Shown: in pieces, positions 18,412 through 28,673 of the stretch | How positions within the stretch are numbered: the stretch's first letter is position 1 | How the letters are laid out: each line of letters starts with the position of its first letter | Assembly: GCA_900467185.1 (NCBI GenBank) | Contig: UBPA01000021.1 | Coordinates: 62,001 to 126,000 of the forward strand | Direction: 5' to 3' | Length of the DNA stretch: 64,000 nucleotides | Source of the DNA: Hyphomicrobiales bacterium | GTDB taxonomy: Bacteria; Pseudomonadota; Alphaproteobacteria; Rhizobiales; Rhizobiaceae | Program-made: the position numbers and the translations under genes | The notes under the pieces: generated by a model | What the model was told of the DNA's origin: nothing | The model's database searches: none | Seen by the model: the letters and a program-made list of their open reading frames with translations, nothing else

Positions 18412-18761
18412 TACCCTTCCTTTGTTTCATCGTCGTCGAGGTCGATGAATAGCTCGTCGAAAGCTCTGGGAACCTCGGTCGAATGTCTTGGAGCAACAGG
18501 TACGTCATCGACTAGCAGCCGTACGCGTTCCATACGCGATTTCGGGATAAGCACGGGGACAAGATCAAGCGTATCGCAGAGTTCGGCAAACAGAGTCAGA
18601 CGGTCCCTGCCCAAGCGATTATTGGCAAGGTCACGTTCCAGTTCCGATATGCGGGCACGATCTCGGCCAAGTCGCTCTGCGAGCGCCGGCTGACTGAGGT
18701 CACGCCTTTTACGGGCTGCGAGTAGTTGTTCGCCCAATAACTGGAAAACAGTAGTTGTCAT
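18411..18761 (-). CDS. hipB: HipB-type antitoxin, XRE family repressor
   Basis: A 116-residue protein with an N-terminal helix-turn-helix (about 10-65: ARKRRDLSQPALAERLGRDR, then ARISELERDLANNRLG). An acidic tail (FIDLDDDETKEG) is likely to contact HipA. It is the antitoxin and autorepressor of the pair. Palindromes GCGGAATTCCGC surround its promoter, and one touches its start codon, strongly suggesting autorepression by cooperative binding. Confidence 0.88.
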   Translation of the reverse strand: MTTTVFQLLGEQLLAARKRRDLSQPALAERLGRDRARISELERDLANNRLGRDRLTLFAELCDTLDLVPVLIPKSRMERVRLLVDDVPVAPRHSTEVPRAFDELFIDLDDDETKEG

Positions 18762-18867
18762 GCGGAATTCCGCTCTTCTTCAGGTAAAATGCGGAATTCC
18801 GCAGGAGTCCTTTCTATATAAACGAGCGGAATTCCGCAACACAATTATCGAATGTACGGAATTCCGC
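18762..18867. promoter_or_regulatory. hipBA promoter with four palindromic operators
   Basis: GCGGAATTCCGC, a perfect 12-bp palindrome, occurs at 18762-18773, 18791-18802 and 18826-18837, with a one-mismatch copy (ACGGAATTCCGC) at 18856-18867. Centre spacings are 29, 35 and 30 bp. On the minus strand a -35-like TTGTGT (18839-18844) and -10 TATATA (18815-18820) lie 18 bp apart, with the third copy exactly between them; the first abuts the hipB start codon. Confidence 0.85.
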
Positions 18868-19243
18868 TCATGCAGAAGGCTGCTGCCTGTGGAAGTCAGT
18901 GCCGTATCTAGCTCAATTTTCCCGCCACCCGACGCCATCGGGCAAAAATGTTGATCGGCACTGCAATTTATCAAATGGTTGGATAATTCGCATTACGATG
19001 AGGCTAAATCGAGAGTGGAACGCCGCCTGATCGCTGTGTCTACAGTTTAGCGAATCTGCATAAGATATCACAAAGTTCCAGATGCTTGGCCAAAGCGCTT
19101 GAGTGGGAGATTGGTTCAGATTCGTTCAAGGCGTCGGAGCGTGAATGGGTATTACGCAAACATCATTTCCGCCTGGCGAAGATGCCGTAGGAACACATAC
19201 CGTCAAGACTGAAACGTGGATTCGTGGTGCTTGGACACCACAA
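18868..19243. other. intergenic region with coding-like but broken DNA
   Basis: No intact gene. A plus-strand frame near 19090-19190 reads like protein (FKASEREWVLRKHHFRLAKMP), but it has no start and ends in a stop. It may be the relic of an unidentified gene. Confidence 0.4.
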
Positions 19244-20902
19244 TCATGTTGCTACCGAACTTGCGAATTTGCGTAACCTGCTTTCGCGGAGGAGCCCGCT
19301 GGCGTCGACGATCGGGTGGGCGACGGAGGTGATGTGCGCGTTGACCCGCTTGAGGTCGCGCAGCATGTCGAGATGCAGCGAGCTTGTCTGCAAGCTTTCG
19401 GCCTGTCCGTCGCGCAGGCGCTGAAAATGCTGCTCGGCGGACCGGCGCTCCATGTTGCGCACCTCCACCTTAATCTCCATCATCCGCCGCGCAAGGCCGG
19501 CATCGCGGGTGACGAAGACGGTCTGGGCAAGCCGCAGGTTCTCGATGGTCATCTCGAACAGTTGCAGCAACTCATTGTTGCCGGCATCCGACAGCCGCAT
19601 ACCCTCGACGATCTTCCTGCCCACCTGCGCCATCAGGCCTTTCTCGATGATATCGCCGATGTGCTCGAGATTGATCGCATAGTCGATGATCACAATCGAC
19701 CGACGTTTCCCTTCATCGTCCAGCCCTTGCCCCGCGAGCCGCGAGAGATAGACCTTCACCGCCTGCTGCAACCCGTCCACGGCCTGCTCCAGCGCTGGGA
19801 GAGGCTGCAGGCGGTCGGCCTTGTGGAGGCGAAAGGCCTCGAGCGAGAGGAGCAGCATCCGCTCGATCAGATCGCCGATGCCGAGGACCTCCCGCGTGGC
19901 GCTTGTCAGGGCGATGGCGGGCGTGGAAAATTCCCGGGCGTCCAGATATCTCGGCCCGCTCTCGCCGGCCGGCGCGTCGGGAACGAAATGCTGCATGAGG
20001 GCGGAAAGCCTTCGGGAAAGCGGCCATGCGGCAAGACCCAGAAGGACATTGAAGAGAAGGTGGATATCGATCGGAAGCTTTGCCGCCGACAGGGGCAGCC
20101 CAGACGATCCATCCGCAATCGTCCCCGCCATCGGCAGGACGATGAGGCAGCCGCAGCCTCTGACGATGAGGTTGCCGAGCGTCACGCGCCGTGCGGCGGG
20201 TCCGGCACCCAGGCTCGCCATGAACGGGGGAATGGCGCCGCCGAGATTGGCGCCGAGGACGAGAACGATCATCAGGCCGGGCGACAGGATGCCCGTCGAT
20301 CCCAGCGACAGGATCAGCACGACGATGGCAAGGCTCGACGAGGACATGAAGGCAAGGACCGCCGCGAAGATCAGGGCCACCGGCCATGCGCCGTCGAGAA
20401 GGCCGATGAAGGCCCGAAGTGCCGGCGAGGTGCGAAGAGGCTCCGTCGCCAAGCTGAGAAGGTGGAGTGAAAGCAACATCAGACCGATGCCGACCAGCGC
20501 CGTTCCAAGACCTCTGCGAGCAGTCGAAGCTCCCCGCAAAAGGACGATGCCGATGAGGATGAGGAGCGGCGACAGCCATTCGATGCCCGCAGAAACGATC
20601 CAGGCCGTGACCGCCGTTCCTATGTTGGCGCCGAGCAGCGCGATCTGCGCCATGCGCGGTTTGATCATGCCGCGCTCGACGAAGGATGACACCATCAGCG
20701 CGGTGGCCGTCGAACTCTGAAGCGCGACAGTCGCGACGAAGCCGGAGAGGAAGGACCTCCAGCCGCGCTTCGTCCCGGTGGCAAGGCCGGTGCGCAGACG
20801 CGCGCCGAAGGCCCGCGTGACCCCGTCCTTGACCTGTGCGAGCCCGAACATGAGAAGCGCGACAGCCCCGAACAGGTTAATCATGATGACGGTGGAGGTC
20901 AT
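19244..20902 (-). CDS. Na+/phosphate cotransporter family protein with PhoU-like domain
   Basis: A 552-residue inner-membrane protein. Two Na/Pi-cotransporter repeats fill about residues 1-310, each with the signature serine cluster (LQSSTATALMVSSF and AFMSSSSLAIVVL). The C-terminal 200 residues are a PhoU-like helical domain (DYAINLEHIGDIIEKGL). The ATG at 20902 overlaps the stop of the upstream phosphoesterase gene as ATGA. In E. coli the related YjbB can export phosphate. As the last gene of an operon for import and dephosphorylation of a phospho-compound, export of surplus phosphate is a reasonable role here. Uptake is the alternative. Confidence 0.85.
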   Translation of the reverse strand: MTSTVIMINLFGAVALLMFGLAQVKDGVTRAFGARLRTGLATGTKRGWRSFLSGFVATVALQSSTATALMVSSFVERGMIKPRMAQIALLGANIGTAVTAWIVSAGIEWLSPLLILIGIVLLRGASTARRGLGTALVGIGLMLLSLHLLSLATEPLRTSPALRAFIGLLDGAWPVALIFAAVLAFMSSSSLAIVVLILSLGSTGILSPGLMIVLVLGANLGGAIPPFMASLGAGPAARRVTLGNLIVRGCGCLIVLPMAGTIADGSSGLPLSAAKLPIDIHLLFNVLLGLAAWPLSRRLSALMQHFVPDAPAGESGPRYLDAREFSTPAIALTSATREVLGIGDLIERMLLLSLEAFRLHKADRLQPLPALEQAVDGLQQAVKVYLSRLAGQGLDDEGKRRSIVIIDYAINLEHIGDIIEKGLMAQVGRKIVEGMRLSDAGNNELLQLFEMTIENLRLAQTVFVTRDAGLARRMMEIKVEVRNMERRSAEQHFQRLRDGQAESLQTSSLHLDMLRDLKRVNAHITSVAHPIVDASGLLRESRLRKFASSVAT

Positions 20903-22593
20903 CGGGAGATGCAAGCACGATCGAGGGAGAGGCGCAGCACGCTCAGAAAGGTCTTCAGAAACTGCCTGCCCGAAGCCGTCGTTTCCGACGCTCTCTCCAT
21001 CGGCCAAATTTGGCCGTGGTCAGCCAGAGCCTTGTAGATCGATAGGCGGTCGGGCGGAATGAAGCGCAGCGCCATGTCCTGCGCCTGGCGCAGCGCGTAC
21101 CAGTCGGTGACGAGCCGCAGCAACGGAAGCGCCGCGAGGGTGTCCGTTCGCACGCCGCCCGCTCGCGCCAGATCGGAAAGGGTGGAGGACGGCAGGTCGA
21201 GTTGCGCAAGCAGGCGTCCGAGGGTCGAGCCTGAAAAGAGCGCGGCCATCTCCTGCGGCCACTCGCGCGGGAAAAAGCGGTGCGTGACGAGCGCCTCCTG
21301 ATGCGCGTAGAGGAAATCACCATAGCTCAGGGCGTCGAATGCGGGGTGCGCGGGTTCGCCAAGGCGATCGCATTCCCGGCGATAGAGATGCACGATAGGC
21401 TCGTCGACCGGCAGGTCGGCCAGGCTGACCGTCTCGTATGTCGATCCGTCGGCTGCGCCATGGACGATGCGGAAAGCCGGGGGAAACGCGACCAGCGAGG
21501 GAACAGCGATGTTGGTCAGCGAGCGGTCGCCGCGCTTTCGTTCGCTCGATCCGTAAACATGGATATGGCCGCTGAAGTGCCGGGTCATGCCGGCCTGCAA
21601 AAGCGCCTCCGCCACATCCTCGCGCGGCGTGCGCCTGGCGACATTTGTCTGTCCGAATAAGGCCAGTTCGCTTTCCAGATTGTCCGCGAAGACATCTACC
21701 ACCGGATAGTGGGAAAAGCACAGCAGGTTCTTGCCATCGCGGGCCGCCCGGCGATGCACATCGGCGATCCAGTCGATGAGATACCGGCGCTGCCGGATGA
21801 CGGCATTCCAGCCGGCCCCGGTGCTATCGATGAAGTCGCTCTCCCGGGAGAGACCGGTGGCATCGTCGGCAGGCTGGAAGACGTTGGCATCGATCATCAG
21901 CAGCCACAAACCCTCTTCCGGCTCGACAAGATAGGAAGCATCGACCAGATCGGCCTGACTTTGCCCGTCAGCGGATGTCAGCCTGTATTGCCGGTCCTCG
22001 AAGGCACCGGACGAGCCGAACGGGGTTTCCCAGTGATGGTGACCAGGGCGAGGAAGGTAGCCAGGGCGGGGCGTGAGGCCATGCCGGGCAAGAGGTATCA
22101 GCGCCTCGGGGTACCCCGCACAATACATCGTCTTCGTCAGGATGGCATGCGGATCCATGGCCGCGACATCTGGATCACTGGTGATGATTACGGCTCGGCC
22201 GTCGTCTGCCAGGAACTCCTTCGTCTGATGCCGCCCGGCCCGTGCATAGCCGTCGTGATTACCGGGGAGGACGTAGAAGCACATGGAAAAACGGGCGGCG
22301 TAGCGCTCCAAGAGTGCCGCGAGGGCTGCCACGGTCGCCTTCTGCCCGTCATCGCTGTAGTCGCCGAGAAGGACGACATGCCGGATGCCCCGCGCGGCGA
22401 TCCTGTCGAGCGCTGCGGGAAGGGCCGCGAAACTCTCGTTGAAGACGCGCGTCGAGCAACGGGTCTCCGACCAGCTCCGCGCCGTCAGGCGGTGATAGCC
22501 CGTCATCCGGTCCTGCCCGAAATCGCCTTCCAGATCGTGGAAATGAGCATCGGCGATCACGGCGACCGGCGAATGCTCACGCAACCCCATCAC
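20899..22593 (-). CDS. calcineurin-type metallophosphoesterase
   Basis: A 564-residue protein with the complete metallophosphatase signature: IADAHFHD (D-x-H), LLGDYSDDGQ (GDxxDxG), LPGNHDGY (GNHD), CFSHYPVV and FSGHIHVYG (GHxH). It is larger than simple phosphodiesterases; the C-terminal 200 residues (LGRLLAQLDLPSSTLSDLAR region) are an extra helical domain of unknown role. No signal peptide is seen, so it should be cytoplasmic, acting on a compound brought in by the linked ABC transporter. It overlaps the phosphatase-like gene upstream and the cotransporter gene downstream. Substrate unknown; a phosphodiester or phosphomonoester is expected. Confidence 0.85.
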   Translation of the reverse strand: MMGLREHSPVAVIADAHFHDLEGDFGQDRMTGYHRLTARSWSETRCSTRVFNESFAALPAALDRIAARGIRHVVLLGDYSDDGQKATVAALAALLERYAARFSMCFYVLPGNHDGYARAGRHQTKEFLADDGRAVIITSDPDVAAMDPHAILTKTMYCAGYPEALIPLARHGLTPRPGYLPRPGHHHWETPFGSSGAFEDRQYRLTSADGQSQADLVDASYLVEPEEGLWLLMIDANVFQPADDATGLSRESDFIDSTGAGWNAVIRQRRYLIDWIADVHRRAARDGKNLLCFSHYPVVDVFADNLESELALFGQTNVARRTPREDVAEALLQAGMTRHFSGHIHVYGSSERKRGDRSLTNIAVPSLVAFPPAFRIVHGAADGSTYETVSLADLPVDEPIVHLYRRECDRLGEPAHPAFDALSYGDFLYAHQEALVTHRFFPREWPQEMAALFSGSTLGRLLAQLDLPSSTLSDLARAGGVRTDTLAALPLLRLVTDWYALRQAQDMALRFIPPDRLSIYKALADHGQIWPMERASETTASGRQFLKTFLSVLRLSLDRACISR

Positions 22594-23194
22594 GCGCCCT
22601 CTGCGCTTCGATCAGGTCGATCCAGTCGGAGGCGCGGCGTGCCGCATCGTAGAGCATCGGCTTCGGCGCCTCGAACCATTCGTCCGGTCGCAGGAGGCGC
22701 TTTTCCCGAATATGGGCGATCGCGGCATCGAGCGTGGGGAAGAGATCGGGCTGCTGCTTGTGCAGATACAGGCCGACCAGCGAAACCGAACGGCTGCGGC
22801 CGCTTCGGCAGTTGACGAGCACGTTGCCGCCGTCTTCGAAGGGATAGGTTTCCCGCTTCGGCAGTGTCTGGTGCAGCGCGCCATGCAGGATGTAGTATCC
22901 GCCGAGCATCATCGTATCCGGACTTCCGCCGCCGTCGATCATGCCGAGCTTGTAGTAGCGAATCGGGGAATAGCCGGTCGCGCTGAGGTCGCCGTCCTGA
23001 GCGTTTACCGGATCTCGCACGACATTGATGTCGAGATTGACCGCGCAGTTCACGACGATGCTGATCCCGTGCCGTTTCAAAAGCCCGAAATCGCGTGCGC
23101 CTTCGAGCCCGCCGATATAAAGCGTCGAATTGTGCGGTTTCAGCCCTTCCGAGATCGCGCTGATCGATGGTCGTGCATATACGGGAGCATCCAT
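22577..23194 (-). CDS. dual-specificity/tyrosine-phosphatase-like protein
   Basis: A 205-residue protein with the cysteine-phosphatase P-loop VNCRSGRSRS (C-x5-R) and a preceding domain resembling dual-specificity phosphatases (STLYIGGLEGARDFGLLK, then GISIVVNCAVN). The start ATG 23194 is chosen for its AAAGGA site; longer in-frame starts overlap the ATPase gene. It overlaps the metallophosphoesterase by 17 bases. Within this operon it could be a small-molecule phosphatase, as for inositol-phosphate phosphatases that use the same P-loop, rather than a protein phosphatase. That reading is inference from context. Confidence 0.75.
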   Translation of the reverse strand: MDAPVYARPSISAISEGLKPHNSTLYIGGLEGARDFGLLKRHGISIVVNCAVNLDINVVRDPVNAQDGDLSATGYSPIRYYKLGMIDGGGSPDTMMLGGYYILHGALHQTLPKRETYPFEDGGNVLVNCRSGRSRSVSLVGLYLHKQQPDLFPTLDAAIAHIREKRLLRPDEWFEAPKPMLYDAARRASDWIDLIEAQRARDGVA

Positions 23195-23297
23195 GTTCCG
23201 TCCTTTCAAGGCGCGATCCGCGACCGCGCCGATCGTCCTGATCGGGTTGAGTTCAAGCATGTCCGGCGCGGGAGCGACTTCGCTCCGGCTGGAAGCT

Positions 23298-24425
<1,128 letters not shown>

Positions 24426-24494
24426 AATTTTCCTCCCGGGATCAACAGGTCCGGACCGGCATACACTGACACGCCGATCCGTTTGCCGCAGCGT

Positions 24495-25748
24495 TTACTG
24501 GCTCGTCTCGACAACCCAGAAGTCGTTGACGGCGGCGACATTGTCGCGCTGGAATTCGGCGGAACCGAAGATCTTCTTCACGTTCGGCCAGTTCTCGCCA
24601 CCGTTGGGCAAGGGCACGTCCGTGCGTGGCGAGAAGGTGCCGACCTTGAAGTAGGCGGCCATGCCCTGCAGCGCCTTCAGGCTCTCGCCCTCGCGATACG
24701 GCTTCTCGACCTTCGTCTCCGGCGTCAGGTCCTTCGAGCCCATCTGGAAGGCGATGAAGAGCTTGGCGGCATTAGGGTGAGGCGCCTGGCCAGCCACCGC
24801 CGTGTAGGTCGAATACGCGAACACGCCGGCCGGATCGACATCGTAGAGAATGGCATTGGCGTAGTCGTCGCTGCCGTTCTTGTTGATGTAGTGCATGCTG
24901 GAGAAGGTGACCGGTGGCTTGTCCTGTCCCTTCAGGCCGGATGCCGTGGCGAGCTTCGATCCGGAGTCGTAGATCACGAGGTCGTTCTTCAAAAGGCGGT
25001 GCAGGAATTCGTAACCGGCATTTTCCATTCCCTCCGAAAGCTCGATCGCCTTGCCGGCATGCGCCTCATAGGCTTTGGCGAAACTGTCGGAGTGCTCGAC
25101 GATCGAGGCCAGCAGCGCAAGTGAGGTCAGCGATCCCAACGGGCTCTTCATGGCAAAGCGCTTGTTCCATTCCGGCTCCGTTAGCTGCCACACGTTCTTG
25201 ACCGGCGGGCCGTCCTTGTAGGTGTCGGCATTGTACATCAGCACCGTTGCCTCGATCACCTGGGTGAGGAGAGGCTCGCGCAGCTCCACCGGGATCTTGT
25301 CGACCAGATAGCGCGGCACGTAGTTCACGATGCGCTTGTTGGGCAGGAGGTCGAAGAACATCTGGGCCGTGCCTGCGGTGTTGACCACGTCGACGGCGAA
25401 AATGCCGGCCTGCTGTTCGCGAACCACCTTCTCGATGGTCTTCTCTGATCCGAGGTCGTAGGCGTTCACCTTGATCTCCGGATAGAGCTTCATGAAATCC
25501 TCGGCGGATGCGCTGACGCTGGAGGAGGACGCATAGATCGTGACCTCGCCTTCCTCCTTGGCCTTGCGGGTAATCTCTTCCCAGTTCTCTTCCGCCGGCT
25601 GGTTCGCGCCGAGTTCGGCCATCTTCAGCCAAGTGTCGAATGCGTCCTGCGCGAACGCCGTCGATCCGATCATCAAGCTCATGGCAGCAGCCGCCAATCC
25701 CCTGATTGCCACGCGATTGGTCATCATTCCCATGGTCATTTTCTGCAT
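24495..25748 (-). CDS. periplasmic substrate-binding protein (FbpA/AfuA-type)
   Basis: A 417-residue extracellular solute-binding protein. The start ATG 25748 has a GGAGGAGGACAACG site, and the signal peptide ends in GSTAFA before QDAFDTW. The mature protein has the class features EEGEVTIYASSSS and VVNTAGTAQMFFDLLPN, as in iron- and hexose-phosphate-binding FbpA/AfuA proteins. I do not see the tyrosine pair typical of ferric-ion binders in an obvious place, but this cannot be settled without alignment. It delivers substrate to the permease encoded immediately upstream. Confidence 0.88.
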   Translation of the reverse strand: MQKMTMGMMTNRVAIRGLAAAAMSLMIGSTAFAQDAFDTWLKMAELGANQPAEENWEEITRKAKEEGEVTIYASSSSVSASAEDFMKLYPEIKVNAYDLGSEKTIEKVVREQQAGIFAVDVVNTAGTAQMFFDLLPNKRIVNYVPRYLVDKIPVELREPLLTQVIEATVLMYNADTYKDGPPVKNVWQLTEPEWNKRFAMKSPLGSLTSLALLASIVEHSDSFAKAYEAHAGKAIELSEGMENAGYEFLHRLLKNDLVIYDSGSKLATASGLKGQDKPPVTFSSMHYINKNGSDDYANAILYDVDPAGVFAYSTYTAVAGQAPHPNAAKLFIAFQMGSKDLTPETKVEKPYREGESLKALQGMAAYFKVGTFSPRTDVPLPNGGENWPNVKKIFGSAEFQRDNVAAVNDFWVVETSQ

Positions 25749-25776
25749 CGTTGTCCTCCTCCTTCGGGTCGCCTCC

Positions 25777-27606
25777 TCAAGCAAAACCCATCTTTGTATT
25801 TCGAAAAACCAGCCGGAACAGCAGGTTGCATCCGACGACCAGCGCGACCAGCAGCAGCGTTGCTGCGCCGATCAGCTGTGGCACGTCATCCGTCTGGTAG
25901 GTGTAGATCACGCTTGCGAGCACCGCCGTCGACGGCGTGACGAGCAGGATGATCAACGAAAGCTCGCGCATGGTCCCGATGAAGCTGAGCAGCATTCCGG
26001 AAACGAGGCCCGATGCGGCGAGCGGCGCGACGATGCGGCGCATGCGGCCGAACCAGCCGATGCCCTGGACGCGCGCGGACTCCTCCAGCGACTTGTCGAT
26101 CTGCAGCATGGCGGCGATGCCCGTGCGCGAGGTGTAGGGCAAGTTCTTCACCGCAGCGATCAGCACCAGCAGCGCGAACGTGCCGTAGAGGGCCGGGATC
26201 GGCCCAACCGGCTGGGAGAACATGCCGATATAGATGGCGCCGAAGGCGACCGCCGGGAAGATGTAGGGCAGGAAGGCGGCCGTCTCGAGCGCGCGGGACG
26301 ACAGGCTGCCGCGGGTGCGCACGACCACGTAGCCGATGAGAAAGCCGAGAACGGCCGTCGCCAGAGCCGTGAGAAAGGCGAGCCGCAGGCTGTTCCAGGC
26401 CGCATGCAGGATCTGTGGGTTCTGGAAGACGCCGGCATAGAGCGCATTGACGCCGCCGCGCTCGCCGATCCAGTAGTGGAGGGTCAGGTTCGAAAGATCG
26501 TAATTGCCGGCGGTACGCGACAGGGACTGAAGGACGAGCAGGCCCAGCGGAAGCACGACCGTGATGCACATCAGGAGCATGACGAGCGCGAACACCAGCC
26601 AGCGCGCGCGGCCGAGATCGATCTCCCGCCGGCGAAATCCCTTGCCGGACATGGTGACGAAGCTTTTCCTGACGCCGATCATGCGCTGGTTGATCCAGAT
26701 GAACAGGACGGCGAGAAACACGAGAACGAGGGCCAGAAGATAGCCATCGCCAACATTGCGCGATCCGATGGCCGCGTAGATCTGCGTCGGGAGAACGAAG
26801 TAGCGAATGGGCATCCCTAGCACGGCCGGCGTTCCGAAGGATCCGATGACGCGGATGAAAGTCATGACGACGGCTGACCCGACGGCCGGAAGAACGAGCG
26901 GCACGGTGATGGAGACGAACTGGCGCAGACGCGACATGCCGGCAATGGCGCCTGCTTCCTCGAGCTGACTGTCCACCGTCGAGAGCGAGCCCGAGATGAT
27001 CAGGAAGCCGTACACGTAATAGTGGAGCGAGAGGCAGATGATGATGGGAATGCCGCCGAAGGCAATCCAGTCCGGAGGCTGAACGCCAAAGAGGTAGGCA
27101 AAGACGCCCGATGCGCCGGCGACCCGGTCGTTCTTGAAAAATGTGACCCAGGCAAGCGCCATGACCCAGGACGGCAGCATGTAAGGCAGCACGACGGCCG
27201 TGTTGACGAACTCGCGGAACGGCACATTGGTGCGCACGACGACCCAGGCCAGTATCGCGCCCAGCGCAAGGCAGATCGCCGTCGCCCCGAACGCGGTCAC
27301 GAGCGAGTTCATGAACGGCTTGTAGAACAGTGCCCACGACATGCGCCCGGTAAACACGCGCTCATAGTGGAAGGTTGTCAGTTCGCCCGGCGCGCGGCCG
27401 GGCAGGTAGGCGGCATCATAGGGCTGTACGGTCACGGTTTCCCGGATCAGCTGGAACAGGGGGACGATGACCAGGAGACAAAGCACGATCGCCAAGAGAA
27501 GCGCTATCAGGCGCTCGGGCGCAGTGAAGAAGCGCCCGACGCGCCGCGACATCCGCCCTCCTCGTCCGGCCGTTCGTGTCGTTCCGATATCCGCTACCAT
27601 TGCCAT
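25777..27606 (-). CDS. fused double ABC permease (FbpB/AfuB-like)
   Basis: A 609-residue protein with about twelve membrane segments in two homologous halves, each with an EAA loop (QLEEAGAIAGMSRLRQFVSI in the first, SLEESARVQGIGWFGRMRRI in the second). Both half-permeases are thus in one chain, as in AfuB and FbpB. Start ATG 27606 follows CGGGAGGGACT. It lies between the inositol-monophosphatase-like gene and the binding-protein gene in one operon. Confidence 0.92.
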   Translation of the reverse strand: MAMVADIGTTRTAGRGGRMSRRVGRFFTAPERLIALLLAIVLCLLVIVPLFQLIRETVTVQPYDAAYLPGRAPGELTTFHYERVFTGRMSWALFYKPFMNSLVTAFGATAICLALGAILAWVVVRTNVPFREFVNTAVVLPYMLPSWVMALAWVTFFKNDRVAGASGVFAYLFGVQPPDWIAFGGIPIIICLSLHYYVYGFLIISGSLSTVDSQLEEAGAIAGMSRLRQFVSITVPLVLPAVGSAVVMTFIRVIGSFGTPAVLGMPIRYFVLPTQIYAAIGSRNVGDGYLLALVLVFLAVLFIWINQRMIGVRKSFVTMSGKGFRRREIDLGRARWLVFALVMLLMCITVVLPLGLLVLQSLSRTAGNYDLSNLTLHYWIGERGGVNALYAGVFQNPQILHAAWNSLRLAFLTALATAVLGFLIGYVVVRTRGSLSSRALETAAFLPYIFPAVAFGAIYIGMFSQPVGPIPALYGTFALLVLIAAVKNLPYTSRTGIAAMLQIDKSLEESARVQGIGWFGRMRRIVAPLAASGLVSGMLLSFIGTMRELSLIILLVTPSTAVLASVIYTYQTDDVPQLIGAATLLLVALVVGCNLLFRLVFRNTKMGFA

Positions 27607-27675
27607 AGTCCCTCCCGAACGGCTCTCCAGGCCGCATGTCATTTCCTCGGGCGCCCGAAGCGCCCACCGACGAGT

Positions 27676-28542
27676 TCAGGCGGCCTGTATTCTCGCTTGT
27701 TGTGTCCCCGCCTGTTGCGTTCCCGCGTCTAAGGCGTTGTTTTCCGCCGCCAACGGGATCCCGCTGGCTTCGCTGATGCCCGACGCGATACCCGCGGCTG
27801 CGGCCAGAACGGGCCCACCCTCGCGCAATGAACCAAGCTCCATGAAGGGGCAGACGCGCCCGCCGGCTTCCGCGACGATCAGCAGGCCGGGAACGCAGTC
27901 CCAGGAATTCATGTGCAGTTCGACGTAGCCGTCGGAACGGCCGTCGGCGACATAGGCCAGGCCCAGAGCGCCCGAGCCGCAGCGACGAACATTGGCGCCC
28001 TTGCCGAGGAGCGCCGCGGCAACGCCAAGATAGGTCGCGTTGGGCACGCGTGTCGACCAGCCCAGTTCCACGGACGCCGTGTCGAACCGGCTCGTTCCGG
28101 CGGCGAGAATTTTCGAGCCGTTGCGCGTTGCGCCGCGCCCGAGCCTTGCGAAATGCAACTCGTCGAGCGCCGGATTGTAGATGGCGCCGAACTGGGCGTG
28201 GCCGTTTTCGATGTAGCCGATGGAAATACAGAAGTGCGGGATGCCGCGGGCGAAATTTGCGGTGCCGTCGATCGGGTCCACGACCCAGACCCGATCCCGG
28301 ATCTCGCCGCCACCTTCCTCGCCGAAGAACCCGTCGTCTGGAAACGCGGTTGCAATCCTGCCGCGGATATGCGCCTCGGATGCGGCGTCCGTCTCGGTGA
28401 GGAAATCTTGCGGCCCTTTCATCGTGAAGCCGGCTTTGGCAATGTCGCGAAAACCCCGGAGCACCAGAGCACCCGCCGACCGGATGACGGCCTGGCAGAG
28501 CATGGCCCGCCCTTCGATGTCGTCACTGAAAGTCTCACTCAT
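27676..28542 (-). CDS. inositol monophosphatase family protein
   Basis: A 288-residue sugar-phosphatase of the IMPase fold with the three metal-binding motifs: FFGEEGGGE, WVVDPIDGTANFARG and NSWDCVPGLLIVAEAGG. These bind Mg and remove phosphate from inositol phosphate, histidinol phosphate, PAP or related monoesters. The start is ATG 28542, preceded by GGAAG; the longer ORF would run through the two operator copies at 28563-28596. It is the first gene of the operon, so its substrate is probably the imported compound or its dephosphorylation product. Confidence 0.85.
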   Translation of the reverse strand: MSETFSDDIEGRAMLCQAVIRSAGALVLRGFRDIAKAGFTMKGPQDFLTETDAASEAHIRGRIATAFPDDGFFGEEGGGEIRDRVWVVDPIDGTANFARGIPHFCISIGYIENGHAQFGAIYNPALDELHFARLGRGATRNGSKILAAGTSRFDTASVELGWSTRVPNATYLGVAAALLGKGANVRRCGSGALGLAYVADGRSDGYVELHMNSWDCVPGLLIVAEAGGRVCPFMELGSLREGGPVLAAAAGIASGISEASGIPLAAENNALDAGTQQAGTQQARIQAA

Positions 28543-28562
28543 TGACATACTTCCGAACTCCA

Positions 28563-28596
28563 TTGCACACGTGTTCAATGTTGCACACGTGTTCAA
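28563..28596. promoter_or_regulatory. tandem LacI-type operators before the phospho-compound operon
   Basis: TTGCACACGTGTTCAA occurs twice without a mismatch, at 28563-28578 and 28581-28596, 18 bp centre to centre. Each is an imperfect palindrome around CACGTG with the central CG typical of LacI-family sites. They lie 21 bases upstream of the first operon gene, beside the end of a LacI-family gene. Confidence 0.8.
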
Positions 28597-28673
28597 GTCT
28601 AGCAATGGGAAATTTTCGGCCCCTTTTTGCTTTCCCCCTTTGCGCTGTCCCCGTCTGCTCGTTTCGTGCGGGG

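Noticed and set aside
18762-18867. GCGGAATTCCGC repeats as a CRISPR-like array or cloning-linker artefact
   Set aside because: Units are only 12 bp and palindromic, the spacers are uneven and unlike each other, and placement over a toxin-antitoxin promoter fits operators.
19316-20470. 384-codon plus-strand frame
   Set aside because: Antisense to the Na/Pi cotransporter gene; composition typical of a reverse-frame shadow.
25540-26820. 426-codon plus-strand frame
   Set aside because: Opposite the fused permease; charged low-complexity product with no family features.
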